From Theropithecus gelada (lineage: Eukaryota; Chordata; Mammalia; Primates; Cercopithecidae): a stretch of DNA of 64,000 bases. The notes beneath the pieces are model-generated. The model made no database searches and was not told where the DNA came from. It was given only the letters and a program-made list of their open reading frames with translations. Location of the stretch: NCBI RefSeq assembly GCF_003255815.1, contig NW_020257756.1:1152210-1216209 (forward strand), given 5' to 3'. The translations under genes were made by a program, and so were the position numbers. Shown here in pieces: positions 1 through 10,114 of the stretch; position 1 is the stretch's first letter; each line of letters opens with the position of its first letter.

Positions 1-299
1 CTCATTTTATAAACAAGAGACAACACACTTATCTTAAACATTATTTTAACAGTAATCTATTATTGTTTAAGCATCTTCCCTTGGGGTACTTCTCATTGTT
101 ATAGAGGAGGAAAATTTTCTTTTTCTTATTCATCATTAGGTTCATGGCTAAGACACCCATAATAAAATACAGATTAATAAGAGAAAAGCATACAAATTTA
201 TGTAATATGATTTATGTGACATAGGATACTTCATAAGGGGATGAAGACCCAAAGAATCAGAGAAACCCATATATTTACATTTTCATGATAAAGAAGTGG
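1..299. other. Unique AT-rich sequence, nothing recognised
   Basis: I see no repeat family, gene signal or open frame of note here. The composition is ordinary AT-rich primate intergenic DNA. Confidence 0.5.
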
Positions 300-705
300 A
301 AGTTGTGGAGAAGTATGATTGGACAAAAGGTGATATGATCTAATGGTAATAAGCTGGGGAGAAGTTAGCAAGGCCTGTTTGTTTGGATTCTTCTGTGTGT
401 CTCTGCGACTTCAGAGACAAGGAAGTTCTTTTCCTTGAGATATGGGGTGGACACCTCTCACATGAAGGTCTTATGATTTACTTCAGAAGATGGTTAGAGA
501 ATTGCTTCATGACCTGCCGCAGAAAGAAAAGGTGAGGGGAATGGGAGAGAGACCATTCCACATCTGCTGTTTTCTCAAGTATCAAGATGCCATATTTTGG
601 GATCCTGAATTCCATCACCCTAAACCTCAACTGTCCTATCAAAATGGTTCCTCCTACCACTTATACTCTTTTGTATAAGGATTTACAATAAACACATTTT
701 CTTTG
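300..705 (+). repeat. Possible old LTR-like segment, family not identified
   Basis: The stretch has the feel of the 3' half of a retroviral LTR. It is less AT-rich than its surroundings, contains a GTATAAGG element near 673, and has an AATAAA polyadenylation-type hexamer at 687-692 followed by a T-rich run. Two overlapping 60-codon open frames on opposite strands (478-678) have no recognisable domain and are probably chance. I could not assign a family or find terminal TG/CA ends with a target duplication, so this is a weak call. Confidence 0.3.
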
Positions 706-3024
706 TTTTATTACATGTATTGTAATTGTGATGCTATTGTGCACCAATTATATTTTAATACTCTGTATAGATGTGTGTCCTGGACAAGTGCCTGGCTGTC
801 TTACTTCTACTACATTTTGACTTTTGGAGAACTCTCAGGTCCTGAAAACAATCATTGCAAAAAATATCTCAAGGTTTTGAAGCAAAATACATTATGTCAT
901 AAGTAATTACATGATTTTCATTTCTACCAACTTAATAAATACCTATTCTGGAAAAAAGAAGATGAGTTTAGTAAACATGTGAATAAGATATCCAATGATA
1001 AAGAGTGATGGAAGAGAAAACCAATTTAACTTTGATGAGTGCCAATTTATCACCTTCCTTAACAAGGTATAGACCAAGCTTGGTACATCTCCTCATTTCA
1101 GTTTTATTATACACTGTGGTAGATACGTTTCTGGTCATGAACTATTAATAATGCCAATGTTACATATAAATAATCAACTATTCTGAAACATTTTTTAACA
1201 TGCACACATACTAAAGATGTTTGTTTGAATTGGTGTATTCAGTATTTGTGGTATGATACAAGGATGAAAACAGTTCAGATTAATGACTCTTTCATTGCCC
1301 ATTTTGACAGCCCCTTTTTCAAAGCACCAGTATTAGCCACTTAGAAAGTGAATTGATGCCAATGCTCAGAGCACTACTTCTTCCTTTAGCACACCAGATG
1401 GTACTAAAAATTCAAAATATTTCCTACAACAGCTGTATCTTTGACAACAAAATTAATACCAGGAAAATACCACTGCTATGTGAAAGACAATGATCAGGCT
1501 CTTCAGTGTAATATAGCTATCCATATTCTAGGGCATAATAAGAAACAAACAACAAAAACAGCAAAACAAAACAAAATCATGATGTGATCACCTCTTGCTA
1601 GATGTCCATCCGATGTTCTGTTTAGTATCAAATACCAAAAGCACAGCCCCCAATCCATTCATCATGGAACAGCTGCTCCTCTCAGAATGTGAATTACACC
1701 TTCCCCTGGAGCAACCATTAATCCATTAGCACATTTTCACCACTAAGCTTCCCCAAAGAGCATCACATTTTTATTTTAAACTCTGTCTTTATTTGTTTGA
1801 GGAAATAAAATTTTTAAGGAGGATTGGACTAGAAATTAATCTTGAAACTCCTCTAGATTGAAATGATATATTTTTTCTTATAAGATTAAAAAGATCTTTT
1901 GAAAAAGATGAGAATTTTACACCTGGTTTAAATAGTTTGAAATATGTGATTTGAATTCAACAGCTGAATGGAACCTATACCTCTGATTTGTACATTGCCA
2001 CAAAAAACTTAAATAGATTATGAATTTGAAAGAGAAACAGAAGGTAGATGGTGATGATGAGTATTAGTCTAAGTGCAAAGGTAATTAACATAAGGTGTTA
2101 ATAAACTCCTTACAGGAAGACGGAATAATAGTTACAAGAATATAATTCTTTTTCTTCTCTTCAGTGTGGAAAATAGTATACTAGGTATCTGTCCCATTTA
2201 TGGTTGTAAGAAAATGAAGAAAGCAAAATTCTAAGCTTTAAAAGTAATAAGGTGGATACCATTAGCTTTTCAAGAGTTTTGCTTCAACAAAAGACTAATT
2301 GTTTGCTTATTTTACATAGTGATCTGCCTTTATGAGTTTAAAATATATGTCTTACCTGAAGTAAGAAAATATTGTTATGGTAGAATAGATGATTTTTAAA
2401 CCAACTTCTATCTTCAGGATCTAAAGAGAGAGGTTTACTGAGGTACTAACAATGTATATATCAGAAAAAGTCTTCATTTGCATTTTTAGTCATTAAGAAT
2501 CAAAGAAATCTGACTTCCTCAGATATACTTTTAATGATAATTAGTTGGCTTACTAAAACGTAGATTCAAAACTGGTACTAGCTGAAGCTAGTTGGAATGG
2601 CAGAAATTTATTGGTAAAATACACAGGAAAAAAATGCAAAGATTTAGAGAGAGAAGGAATGACCCACTCGTCCCTCCAACAAAGGTTGTTCCCTGAGGAT
2701 TTATAAGACACTCTCTTTTCAAGGTTTTGAGAAAACCACTGGTGAGGGAAACACCAGCATTTTTGAAAAGCACTTTAGTGGAGTTTTGTTTTCAGAGATG
2801 TTAGTAGATGTTGCATTTGAAATTGGCTCCCTGATTTTAATGAAGGTAGCAGGATCCCTGGATGGTAGAGGCCTAGAGGCAAATAAAGGAAAGAACAGAG
2901 GATGTAATTAGTAGAGAAAATAGCGTAGCCAGCATGGTAAATCAAAAGGGTTTGACCCGAAGGAATATTTGCCATGGCTAATAGATTACAGGTTCCATAG
3001 AAATAAAATAGACGGCTAGACCAC
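706..3024. other. Unique intergenic sequence, no gene or clear repeat
   Basis: About 2.3 kb of AT-rich DNA in which I recognise no transposon family. The longest open frames, such as 2775-3086 on the minus strand, have no domain and run into the LTR-like element that follows. There is an A-rich run around 1543-1575. I see no splice-flanked exon with a convincing reading frame. Confidence 0.45.
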
Positions 3025-3575
3025 CGTATTAATTTTTCATGGTTGTTACAACAAAGTACCACAAACTTATTGGCTGAAAACAACATTCACTATCTTATTG
3101 CTCTGTTAGTTCAGAAGTTCAAAATGAGTGTCACTGGGTTAAATCAAGATATTGCCCAAGTTGCATTTCTTTCTAGAGACTCTAAGGGAATAATAATTTT
3201 TTTGCCCTTTCCAAATTCAAGAGGACAACTATATTCTTTGGCTCATGGTCTTTTCCTGCCTTTTCAAAGCCAGCAACAGTGGGTTGATTAATTGTTATTG
3301 CATCACATCCCATCACCCTAACCACCTCTTGTGCCAACCTCTTTCACATGTAAGGACCCTTCCGATTACATTGGACATGCTGGATATAGTCCAGAATAAT
3401 CTTTCAATTTTAAGTTAAGCTGATTATATCATGTAACTTACAAATGTGACTTAAATGATTACATTTAAGTTAAACTTAATTCCATCAATAAACATTATTC
3501 CCCTTTGTCATATAACCTACCATATTCAGAGTTCCTAGGACTGGGATTATGGGATTCATTATTCTGCCTATTACA
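3025..3575 (+). mobile_element. Old LTR-type interspersed repeat (ERVL/MLT2-like)
   Basis: The segment opens with the widespread mammalian repeat pattern in which a TGTATTAG-type start is followed by ACAACAAAGTACCACAAAC and a run reading TTGGCTGAAAACAAC. Later parts of the same consensus follow in order: a TTCAAAGCCAGCAA block, a CACATCACATCACCC-like block, AAGGACCCTT..GATTACATTGG, and a 3' end at ATTATTCTGCCTATTACA. The order and full length of about 550 bp fit one complete LTR-like unit in plus orientation. The family name is from memory and uncertain. Divergence is high, so it is old. Confidence 0.55.
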
Positions 3576-3637
3576 ACCACTAAAGTCATTCTTGACATGT
3601 AAAACCTAAATACTTCCACTTCAAGCAAAGAGAGGTC

Positions 3638-6600
3638 TAACCAGCACAGTAAAGAGAGCTAACTCTCCTAAATATATACGCACTCGATACAGGAGCACCC
3701 ACATTCATAAAGCAAGTCCTTAGAGACCTACAAAGAGACTTAGACTTCCAAACAATAATAATCAGAGACTTTAACACCCCACTGTCAACATTAGACAGAT
3801 CAACGAGACAGAAAGTTAACAAGGATATCCAGGAATTGAACTCAACTCTGCACCAAGCGGACCTAATAGACATCTACAGACTCTCCACCCCAAATCAACA
3901 GAATATACATTCTTCTCAGCACCACATGGCACTTATTCCAAAATTGACCAGATAATTGGAAGTAAAGCACTCCTCAGGAAATGTAAAACAACAGAAATTA
4001 AAACAAACTGTCTCTCAGACCACAGTGCAATCAAACTAGAACTCAGGTATTAAGAAACTCACTCAAAACCGCTCAACTACGTGGAAACTGAACAACCTGC
4101 TCCTGAGTGACTACTGGGTACATAAGAAAATGAAGGCAGAAATAAAGATGTTCTTTGAAACCAATGAGAACAAAAACACAACATACCAGAATCTCTGTGT
4201 CACACTTAACGTGGTGTGTAGAGGGAAATTTATAGCACTAAATGCCCACAAGAGAAAGCAGGAAAGATCTAAAATTGACACCCTAACATCACAATTAAAA
4301 GAACTAGAGAAGCAAGAGCAAACACATTCAAAAGCTAGCAGAAGGCAATAAATAACTAAGATCAGAGCATAACTGAAGGAAATAGAGACACAAAAAGCCC
4401 TTCAAAAAATAAATGAATCCAGGAGATGGTTTTTTGAAAAGATCAACAAAATTTGATAGACCACTAGCAAGACTAATAAAGAAGAAAGAAGAATCAAATA
4501 GACACAATAAAATTGATAAAGGGGATATCACCACTGATACCACAGAAATACAAACTACCATCAGAGAATACTATAAACACCTCTATGCAAATAAACTAGA
4601 AAACCTAGAAGAAATGGACAAATTCCTGGACACATACCCGCTCCCAAGACTAAACCAGGAAGAAGTTGAATCCCTGAAGAGACCAATAACAGGCTCTGAA
4701 ATTGAGGCAATAATTAATAGCCTACCAACCAAAAAAAAGTCCAGGACCAGACAGATTCACAGCCGAATTCTACCAGAGGTACAAGGAGGATCTGGTAACA
4801 TTCCTTCTGAAACTATTCCAATCAACAGAAAAAGTGAAATCCTCCCTAACTCATTTTATGAGGCCAGCATCATCCTGATACCAAAGCCTGGCGGAGACAC
4901 AACAAAAAAAGAGAATTTTAGGCCAATATCCCTGATGAACATTAATGCAAAAATCCTCAATAAAATACTGGCAAACCGAATCCAGCAGCACATCAAAAAG
5001 TTTATCCACCATGATCAAGTGGCCTTCATCCCTGGGATGCAAGGCTGGTTCAACTTATGCAAATCAATAAACATAATCCAGTCATATAAACAGAACCAAA
5101 GACAAAAACCACATGATTATCTCAATAGATGCAGAAAAGACCTTTGACAAAATTCAACAGCCCTTCATGTTAAAAACTCTCAATAAATTTGGTATTGATG
5201 GAATGTATCTCAAAACATAAGAGCTATTTATGACAAATCCAAGCCAATATCATACTGAATGGGAAAAACTGGAAGCATTCCCTTTGAAAACTGGCACAAG
5301 ACAGGGATGCCCTCTCTCACCACTCCTATTCAACATATTGTTGGAAGTTCTGGCCATGGCAGTCAGGCAGGAGAAAGAAATAAAGGGGATTCAATTAGGA
5401 AAAGAGGAAGTCAAATTGTCCCTGGTTGCAGATGACATGATTGTATATTTAGAAAACCCCATCGTCTCAGCCCCAAATCTCCTTCAGCTGATAAGCAACT
5501 TCAGCAAACTCTCAGGATACAAAATCAATGTGCAAAAATCACAAGCATTCTTATACACCAGTAACAGAGAGCCAAATCATGAGTGAACTCCCATTCACAA
5601 TTGCTTCAAAGAGAATAAATACCAAGGAATCCAACATACAAGGGATGTGAACAACCTCTTCAAGAACTACAAACCACTGCTCAACAAAATAAAAGAGGAT
5701 ACAAACAAATGGAAGAACATTCCATGCTCGTGGATAAGAAGAATCAGTGTCGTGAAAATGGCCATACTGCCCAAGGTAATTTATAGATTCAATGCTATCC
5801 CCATCAAGCTACCAATGACTTTCTTCACTGAATTGGATAAAACTACTTTAAAGTTCATATGAAACCAAAAAAGAGCCCACATTGCCAAGACAATCCTAAG
5901 CAAAATGAACAAAGCTGGAGGCATCATGCTACCTGACTTCAAACTCTACTACAAGGCTACAGTAACCAAAACAGCATGATACTGGTACCAAAACAAAGAT
6001 ATAGACCAATGGAACAGAACAGAGTCCTCAGAAATAATACCACACATCTACAGCCATCTGATCTTTGACAAACCTGAGAGAAACAAGAAATGGGGAAAGG
6101 ATTCCCTATTTAATAAATGGTACTGGGAAAACTGGCTAGCCATATGTAGAAAGCTGAAACTCAATCCCTTCCTTACACCTTATACAAAAATTAATTCAAA
6201 ATGGATTAAAGACTTAAATGTTAGACCTAAAACCATAAAAACCCTAGAAGAAAACCTAGGCAATACCATTCAGGACATAGGCATGGGCAAGGACTTCCTG
6301 TCTAAAACACCAAAAGCAATGGCAACAAAAACCAAAATTGACAAATGGAATATAATTAAACTAAAGAGTTTCTGCACAGCAAATGAAACTACCATCAGAG
6401 TGAACAGGCAACCTACAGAATGGGAGAAAATTTTTGCAATCTACTCATCTGACAAATGGCTAATATCCAGAATCTACAAGGAACTCAATCAAATTTACAA
6501 GAAAAAAAACCAAACAACCCCATCAAAAAGTGGGCAAAGGATATAAACAGACACTTCTCAAAATAAGACATTTATGCAGCCAACAGACACATGAAAAAAT

Positions 6601-7166
6601 GCTCATCATCACTGGCCATCAGAGAAATGCAAATCAAAACCACAAGGAGACACCATCTCACACCCGTTAGAATGGCAATCTTTAAAAAGTCAGGACACAA
6701 CAGGTGTTGGAGAGGATGTGGAGAAATGGGAACACTTTTACACTGTTCATAGGACTGTAAACTAGTTCAACCACTGTGGAAGGCAGTGTGGAAATTCCTC
6801 AAGGATCTAGAACTAGAAATACCATTTGACCCAGCCATCCCGTTACTGGATATATACCCAAAGGATTATAAATCATGCTGCTATAAAGACACATGCACAC
6901 GTTTTTTTTTGTTTGTTTGTTTGTTTTTTTTTTGAGGCACTATTCACAATAGCAAAGACTTGGAACAAACCCAAATGTCCATCAGTGATGGATTGGATTA
7001 AGAAAATGTGGCACTATACACCACAGAATACTATGCAGCCATAAAAAAGGATGAGTTCACGTCCTTTGTAGGGACATGGATGAAGCTGGAAACCATCATT
7101 CTCAGTGAACTATCGCAAGGAAAAGAAACCAAACACCACATGTTCTCACTCACAGATGGGAGTTGA
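3638..7166 (+). pseudogene. L1 ORF2 pseudogene (endonuclease-reverse transcriptase), broken
   Basis: The intact protein is the L1 endonuclease/reverse transcriptase that nicks target DNA and copies L1 RNA. Here only decayed pieces remain. Codons 4413-5147 hold the N-terminal reverse transcriptase part and end in a frameshift. Codons 5230-5586 hold the catalytic region, where the usual FADD box reads VADDMIVYLENP. Codons 5647-5862 end at a TGG-to-TGA change, and another tryptophan codon is TGA at 5977-5979. Codons 6283-6546 hold a further C-terminal piece. The endonuclease part (3638-4050) has no useful open frame. The final ORF2 stop position is near 7164-7166. It cannot make a functional enzyme. 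Confidence 0.92.
6902..6935 (+). repeat. T-rich/(TTTG)n insertion inside the L1
   Basis: A run of T10, then three GTTT units, then T10 and GAG replaces the short stretch that normally lies between ACATGCACACG and GCACTATTCACAATAGC in L1. The flanking L1 sequence continues on both sides, so this is an insertion or expansion within the element. The layout of poly(T) followed by GAG resembles the tail end of a minus-strand Alu, but no Alu body is present. Confidence 0.75.
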
Positions 7167-7391
7167 ACAATGAAAACACTTGGACACAGGAAGGGGAACA
7201 TCACACACCGGGGCCTGTCGTGGGGTGGGTGGAGTGGGGAGGGATAGCATTAGGATATATACCTAATGTCCTAATGTAAATGACGAGTTAATGGGTGCAG
7301 CACACCAACATGGCACATGTATACATATGTAACAAACCTGCACGTTGTGCACATGTACCCTAGAACTTAAAGTATTAAAAAAAAAAAAAAG

Positions 7392-7795
7392 AATGTTTTA
7401 CACTTAACCAGTTTTCATGCCTGACTTAGTTCAAATGCATAAAGTTCCTGAAGTAAAGGGGTGAGCTAGTCACCACCAAACTAGGATTTAGGATATTCAG
7501 AAAATTAAATAGAATTTTGAACTGAGCAAAATATACACTACACAGTCCATCATACCCAGTTTCACTCTGAACCAGTACTATGGTTTTTCATTGAATTCTT
7601 GAAGGTATGTCTGGCAATGGTATTTCCAGTATCTGTAAGTCTCATTTGACTGTGTGTGTGGTAAGAACTTCATTGAAAAGAAGGACCAAGTGGAAGTCCT
7701 TTGAGCTTCTCTGCCTTAGCAAATGAGGAAGTAAAAAACCAATATTGTATCCCTGATGGAATTATGAAGCCTAAAGCTACTATCAAAGACAGCTG
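7392..7795. other. Unique sequence between L1 and AluY
   Basis: About 400 bp of ordinary sequence. I recognise no repeat family and no coding potential. Confidence 0.5.
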
Positions 7796-8144
7796 AAAAG
7801 ATACAAGGGTGTCAGCTGGGCATGGTGGCTCACCTTTGTAATCCCAGCACTTTGGGAGGCTGAGGTGGGCAGATCATGAGGTCAAGAGATCCAGACCATC
7901 CTGGCTAACATGGTGAAACCCCGTCTCTACTAAAAATACACACACACACACACACAAAATTAGCCGGGTGTGGTGGCGGGACCCTGTAGTCCCAGCTACT
8001 CAGGAGGCTGAGGCAGGAGAATGGTGTGAACCCAGGAGGCAGAGCTTACAGTCAGCTGAGATCATGCCAGTGCACTCCAGCCTGGGCAACAGAGTGAGAC
8101 TCCCTCTCAAAAAAAAAAAAAAAAAAAAAGATGCAAGTGTGTCA
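7796..8144 (+). mobile_element. Full-length AluY-type SINE with target-site duplications
   Basis: A full dimeric Alu lies in plus orientation (body about 7815-8108, poly(A) to 8129). It has the left monomer, an A-rich linker and a right monomer ending CTCCAGCCTGGGCAACAGAG. The right arm has GAGAATGGTGTGAACCC and GAGCTTACAGT, which suit the AluY lineage. The flanks are target-site duplications of 19 bp: AAAAGATACAAGGGTGTCA at 7796-7814 and AAAAGATGCAAGTGTGTCA at 8126-8144, differing at two positions. RNA polymerase III A and B box regions are present but this copy is mutated. Confidence 0.95.
7937..7958 (+). repeat. (CA)n microsatellite in the Alu middle A-rich linker
   Basis: The A-rich linker between the Alu monomers has turned into about ten CA units. 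This is a common site of microsatellite birth in Alus. Confidence 0.9.
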
Positions 8145-8560
8145 ATCTCTACAGTATCCTCTTTTAACTCTTGAGTTTATATGATACGAAACACAAATTT
8201 AATCAGGAGAATAAAAATGGGTTACCAAAAGGCTAATCAGGTCATAATTTTTGAGAAAATCAATATATCTCTGGCAAATGACATACAGCTGAGATGGCCA
8301 ACCTTCTTTTTTTTTTTTTCCTAAATAAGCATGCTTTTACTTGGCAGAGACAGCAGTATACTTTTATCATCTTGCTCAAGGTTATATCAGCTCTGTAGCA
8401 TAATTTACTCTTCAGTATCTTTCTCTACTATAGTACAGAATATCATCATAGATTATCTATACTGATAGGATTTTCAGAGAAAAATTCTAAATGCCTTAGT
8501 TATATATATACACATATATATATATGCCAGAGAGTAGGAGGAAAATACAGATTATTTACC
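8145..8560. other. Unique sequence with a T run and a short (TA)n tract
   Basis: There is no gene. A T12 run lies near 8308-8320 and a TA/CA-type simple repeat at 8500-8525. Nothing else is recognised. Confidence 0.5.
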
Positions 8561-8662
8561 CAGTGATGTTTCTTGGGGTATAGATCAGGGCCAGACGGTA
8601 CGTATTTTAGGCTTTAAGGTGAAAAGTCAATATCAAAGACATTACATAGGTACCCATGGCTT
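8561..8662 (+). mobile_element. hAT-Charlie DNA transposon fossil, left part (MER33/MER58-like)
   Basis: The segment AGGGCCAGACGGTACG followed by TATTTTAGGCTTT matches the start of a common non-autonomous hAT-Charlie element. The family normally continues through CAATACGTAAA..GGGCGTGGCTGTG, and here ACATAGGTACCCATGGCTT sits at the equivalent point. The element then stops exactly where an LTR12 begins and resumes at 10019. The subfamily name is tentative. Confidence 0.65.
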
Positions 8663-9019
8663 TGTGTCCAGAATTGGTGGATTCTTAGTCTCACTGACTT
8701 CAAAAATGAAGCCACGGACCCTTCCAGTGAGTGTTATAGCTCTTAAAGATGGTAGCCCAGAGTTTGTTCCTTCAGATGTTCAGATGTGTCCGCAGTTTCT
8801 TCCTTCTGGTGGGTTCGTGGTCTCACTGACTTCAGGAGTGAAGCCACAGACCTTCTAGCAGTGAGTGTTGCAGCTCTTAAAGGCAGCGCGACTGGAGTTG
8901 TTCGTTCTTCCCTGTGGGTTCCTAGTCTTGCTAGCTTCAGGTGTGAAGCTGCAGACCTTTGCAGTGAGTGTTACAACTCATAAAGGCCGTATGGACCCGA
9001 AGAGTGCGCAGCAGCAAGA

Positions 9020-9025
9020 TTTATT
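9020..9025 (-). promoter_or_regulatory. LTR12 polyadenylation signal AATAAA
   Basis: On the minus strand the hexamer AATAAA lies in CAATAAATCTTGCTGCTGC, the usual place for the LTR12 polyadenylation signal, downstream of the TATA-like box. Confidence 0.75.
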
Positions 9026-9104
9026 GTAAAGAACAAAAGAACAAACCCTCCACAGTGTAGAAAGGAACCCCAACCCTTGGTGGCTGGCTGGGTCTGCCAG
9101 CCTG

Positions 9105-9112
9105 CTTTTATT
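9105..9112 (-). promoter_or_regulatory. LTR12 TATA-like box AATAAAAG
   Basis: The minus strand reads GGAATAAAAGCAGGC just downstream of the CCAAT array. This matches the core promoter position known for HERV9 LTRs. Transcription would run toward lower coordinates. Confidence 0.7.
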
Positions 9113-9140
9113 CCCTCATTTGGCCCCACCCACATCCTGC

Positions 9141-9370
9141 TGATTGGTCCATTTTACAGAGAGCTGATTGGTCCGTTTTGACAGAGTGCTGATTGGTGCA
9201 TTTACAATCCCTGAGCTAGACACAGAGTGCCAGACAGGAAAGTTCTCCAAGTCCCCACTAGGTTAGCTAGATACAGAGTACTGATTGGTGTATTTACAGA
9301 CCTTGAGCTAGACACAGAGTACTGATTGGAGTATTTACAAACCCTGAGCTAGATGCAGAGTGTTGATTGG
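9141..9370 (-). promoter_or_regulatory. CCAAT-box array in LTR12 (candidate NF-Y sites)
   Basis: Six ATTGG motifs on the plus strand, which are CCAAT on the minus strand, occur near 9142, 9166, 9191, 9282, 9323 and 9364. They sit within imperfect repeats of the GAGCTAGACACAGAGT type. In HERV9 LTRs such arrays are known to bind NF-Y and drive enhancer activity. This copy keeps the CCAAT cores, although spacing varies. Function is inferred only. Confidence 0.7.
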
Positions 9371-10018
9371 TGCCTTTACGATCCCTTAGCTAGACATAAA
9401 GGTTCTCCAAGTCCCCACTAGACTCAGGAGCCCAGCTGGCTTCACCTAGTGGATGCCGCGCAGGGACTGCAGGCAGAGTTGCCTGCCAGTCTGTAGCAGA
9501 GCCTGCACTCCTCAGTCCTTGGGCGGTTGATGGGACCAGGTGCCACAGAGCAGGTGGTGGCATGGGAGCCCACGGCAGAGGAGGGGCTCGGACATGGCGG
9601 GCTGCAGGTCCCGAGCCTTGTCCCCCTGGGAGGCAGCTAGGCCCCTCGAGAATTCGTGCGCAGCACCCACGGGCCAGCACTGCTCGGGATTAGCACACCC
9701 TCTGCAGCTGCTGGCCTGGGTGCTAAGTCCCTCACTGCCCCGGGCCTGCGGCATTAGCAGGCCGCTCTGAGTGCGGCCCGCCAAGCCCACGCCTGCGACG
9801 CTGGAACTCGCGGGCTGGCCTGTGAGCACCCAGGCAGCCCCGGTTCCTGCCGGGGCCTCTCCCTCCACACCTCCCTGCAAGCAGAGGGAGCCGGCTTCGG
9901 CTTCGGCCAGCCCTACAGTGCAGTGGCAGGCTGAAGGGCTCTTCAAGAGCCGCCAGAGTGGATGCTGAGGCCGAGGAGGCGCTGAGAGTGAGGGCCGCTA
10001 GCACATTGTCACCTCTCA

Positions 10019-10114
10019 GCTTAACAGTGAGTCCTTCAAGTAGTGCTCGCAGGCTGTTAAAAAGCAGGTGGCAGGCTAGATTTGACCTGCAGGCTACAGT
10101 TTTCCAACCGTTAG
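10019..10114 (+). mobile_element. hAT-Charlie DNA transposon fossil, right part
   Basis: This is the continuation of the element interrupted at 8662. It contains AGGTGGCAGGCTAGATTTGACC and CAGGCTACAGTTTTCCAACCG, matching the 3' terminal region of the same hAT-Charlie family, including the terminal inverted-repeat zone. The order of the two halves shows the LTR12 inserted into an older DNA transposon. Confidence 0.65.

Larger units (their letters stand above)
3638..7391 (+). mobile_element. 5'-truncated L1PA-type LINE-1 element
   Basis: This is a primate-specific L1 of about 3.75 kb. It begins inside the endonuclease domain of ORF2 and runs through reverse transcriptase, the C-terminal region and the 3'UTR. 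The 3'UTR contains a G-rich tract near 7203-7246, the block ending in ACACCAACATGGCACATGTA, and a short poly(A) tail at 7378-7391. The 5'UTR and ORF1 are missing, which is usual for L1 insertions. I found no convincing target-site duplication. Many substitutions and indels mark it as an inactive, moderately old copy, roughly the L1PA5-PA8 age range. It carries a T-rich insertion at 6902-6935. Confidence 0.93.
8663..10018 (-). mobile_element. Solo LTR12-type LTR of HERV9 (ERV1 class)
   Basis: Read on the minus strand, the LTR starts TGAGAGGTGACA at 10018 and ends in GGACACA at 8663, about 1356 bp. From 5' to 3' it has a GC- and CpG-rich upper region (about 9480-10000), an array of ACCAAT/CCAAT motifs, an AATAAAAG TATA-like box, an AATAAA polyadenylation signal, and a 3' part with three imperfect repeats (about 8676-8750, 8808-8880, 8916-8982). 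It is bounded by a perfect 4-bp duplication, GCTT at 8659-8662 and 10019-10022, as expected for an ERV1-class integration. No internal proviral sequence is present, so recombination left a solo LTR. Open frames up to 144 codons inside it (9390-10004) are by-products of high GC content. Such LTRs are known to act as promoters or enhancers in primate germ line and other tissues; activity here is untested. Confidence 0.92.

Noticed and set aside
4328..4561. Minus-strand open frame
   Set aside because: It is antisense to L1 ORF2 and has no meaning as a gene.
9390..10004. Overlapping open frames of 76-144 codons on both strands
   Set aside because: They lie in the GC-rich part of the LTR12, where stop codons are rare by composition. 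There is no domain, and frames exist on both strands.
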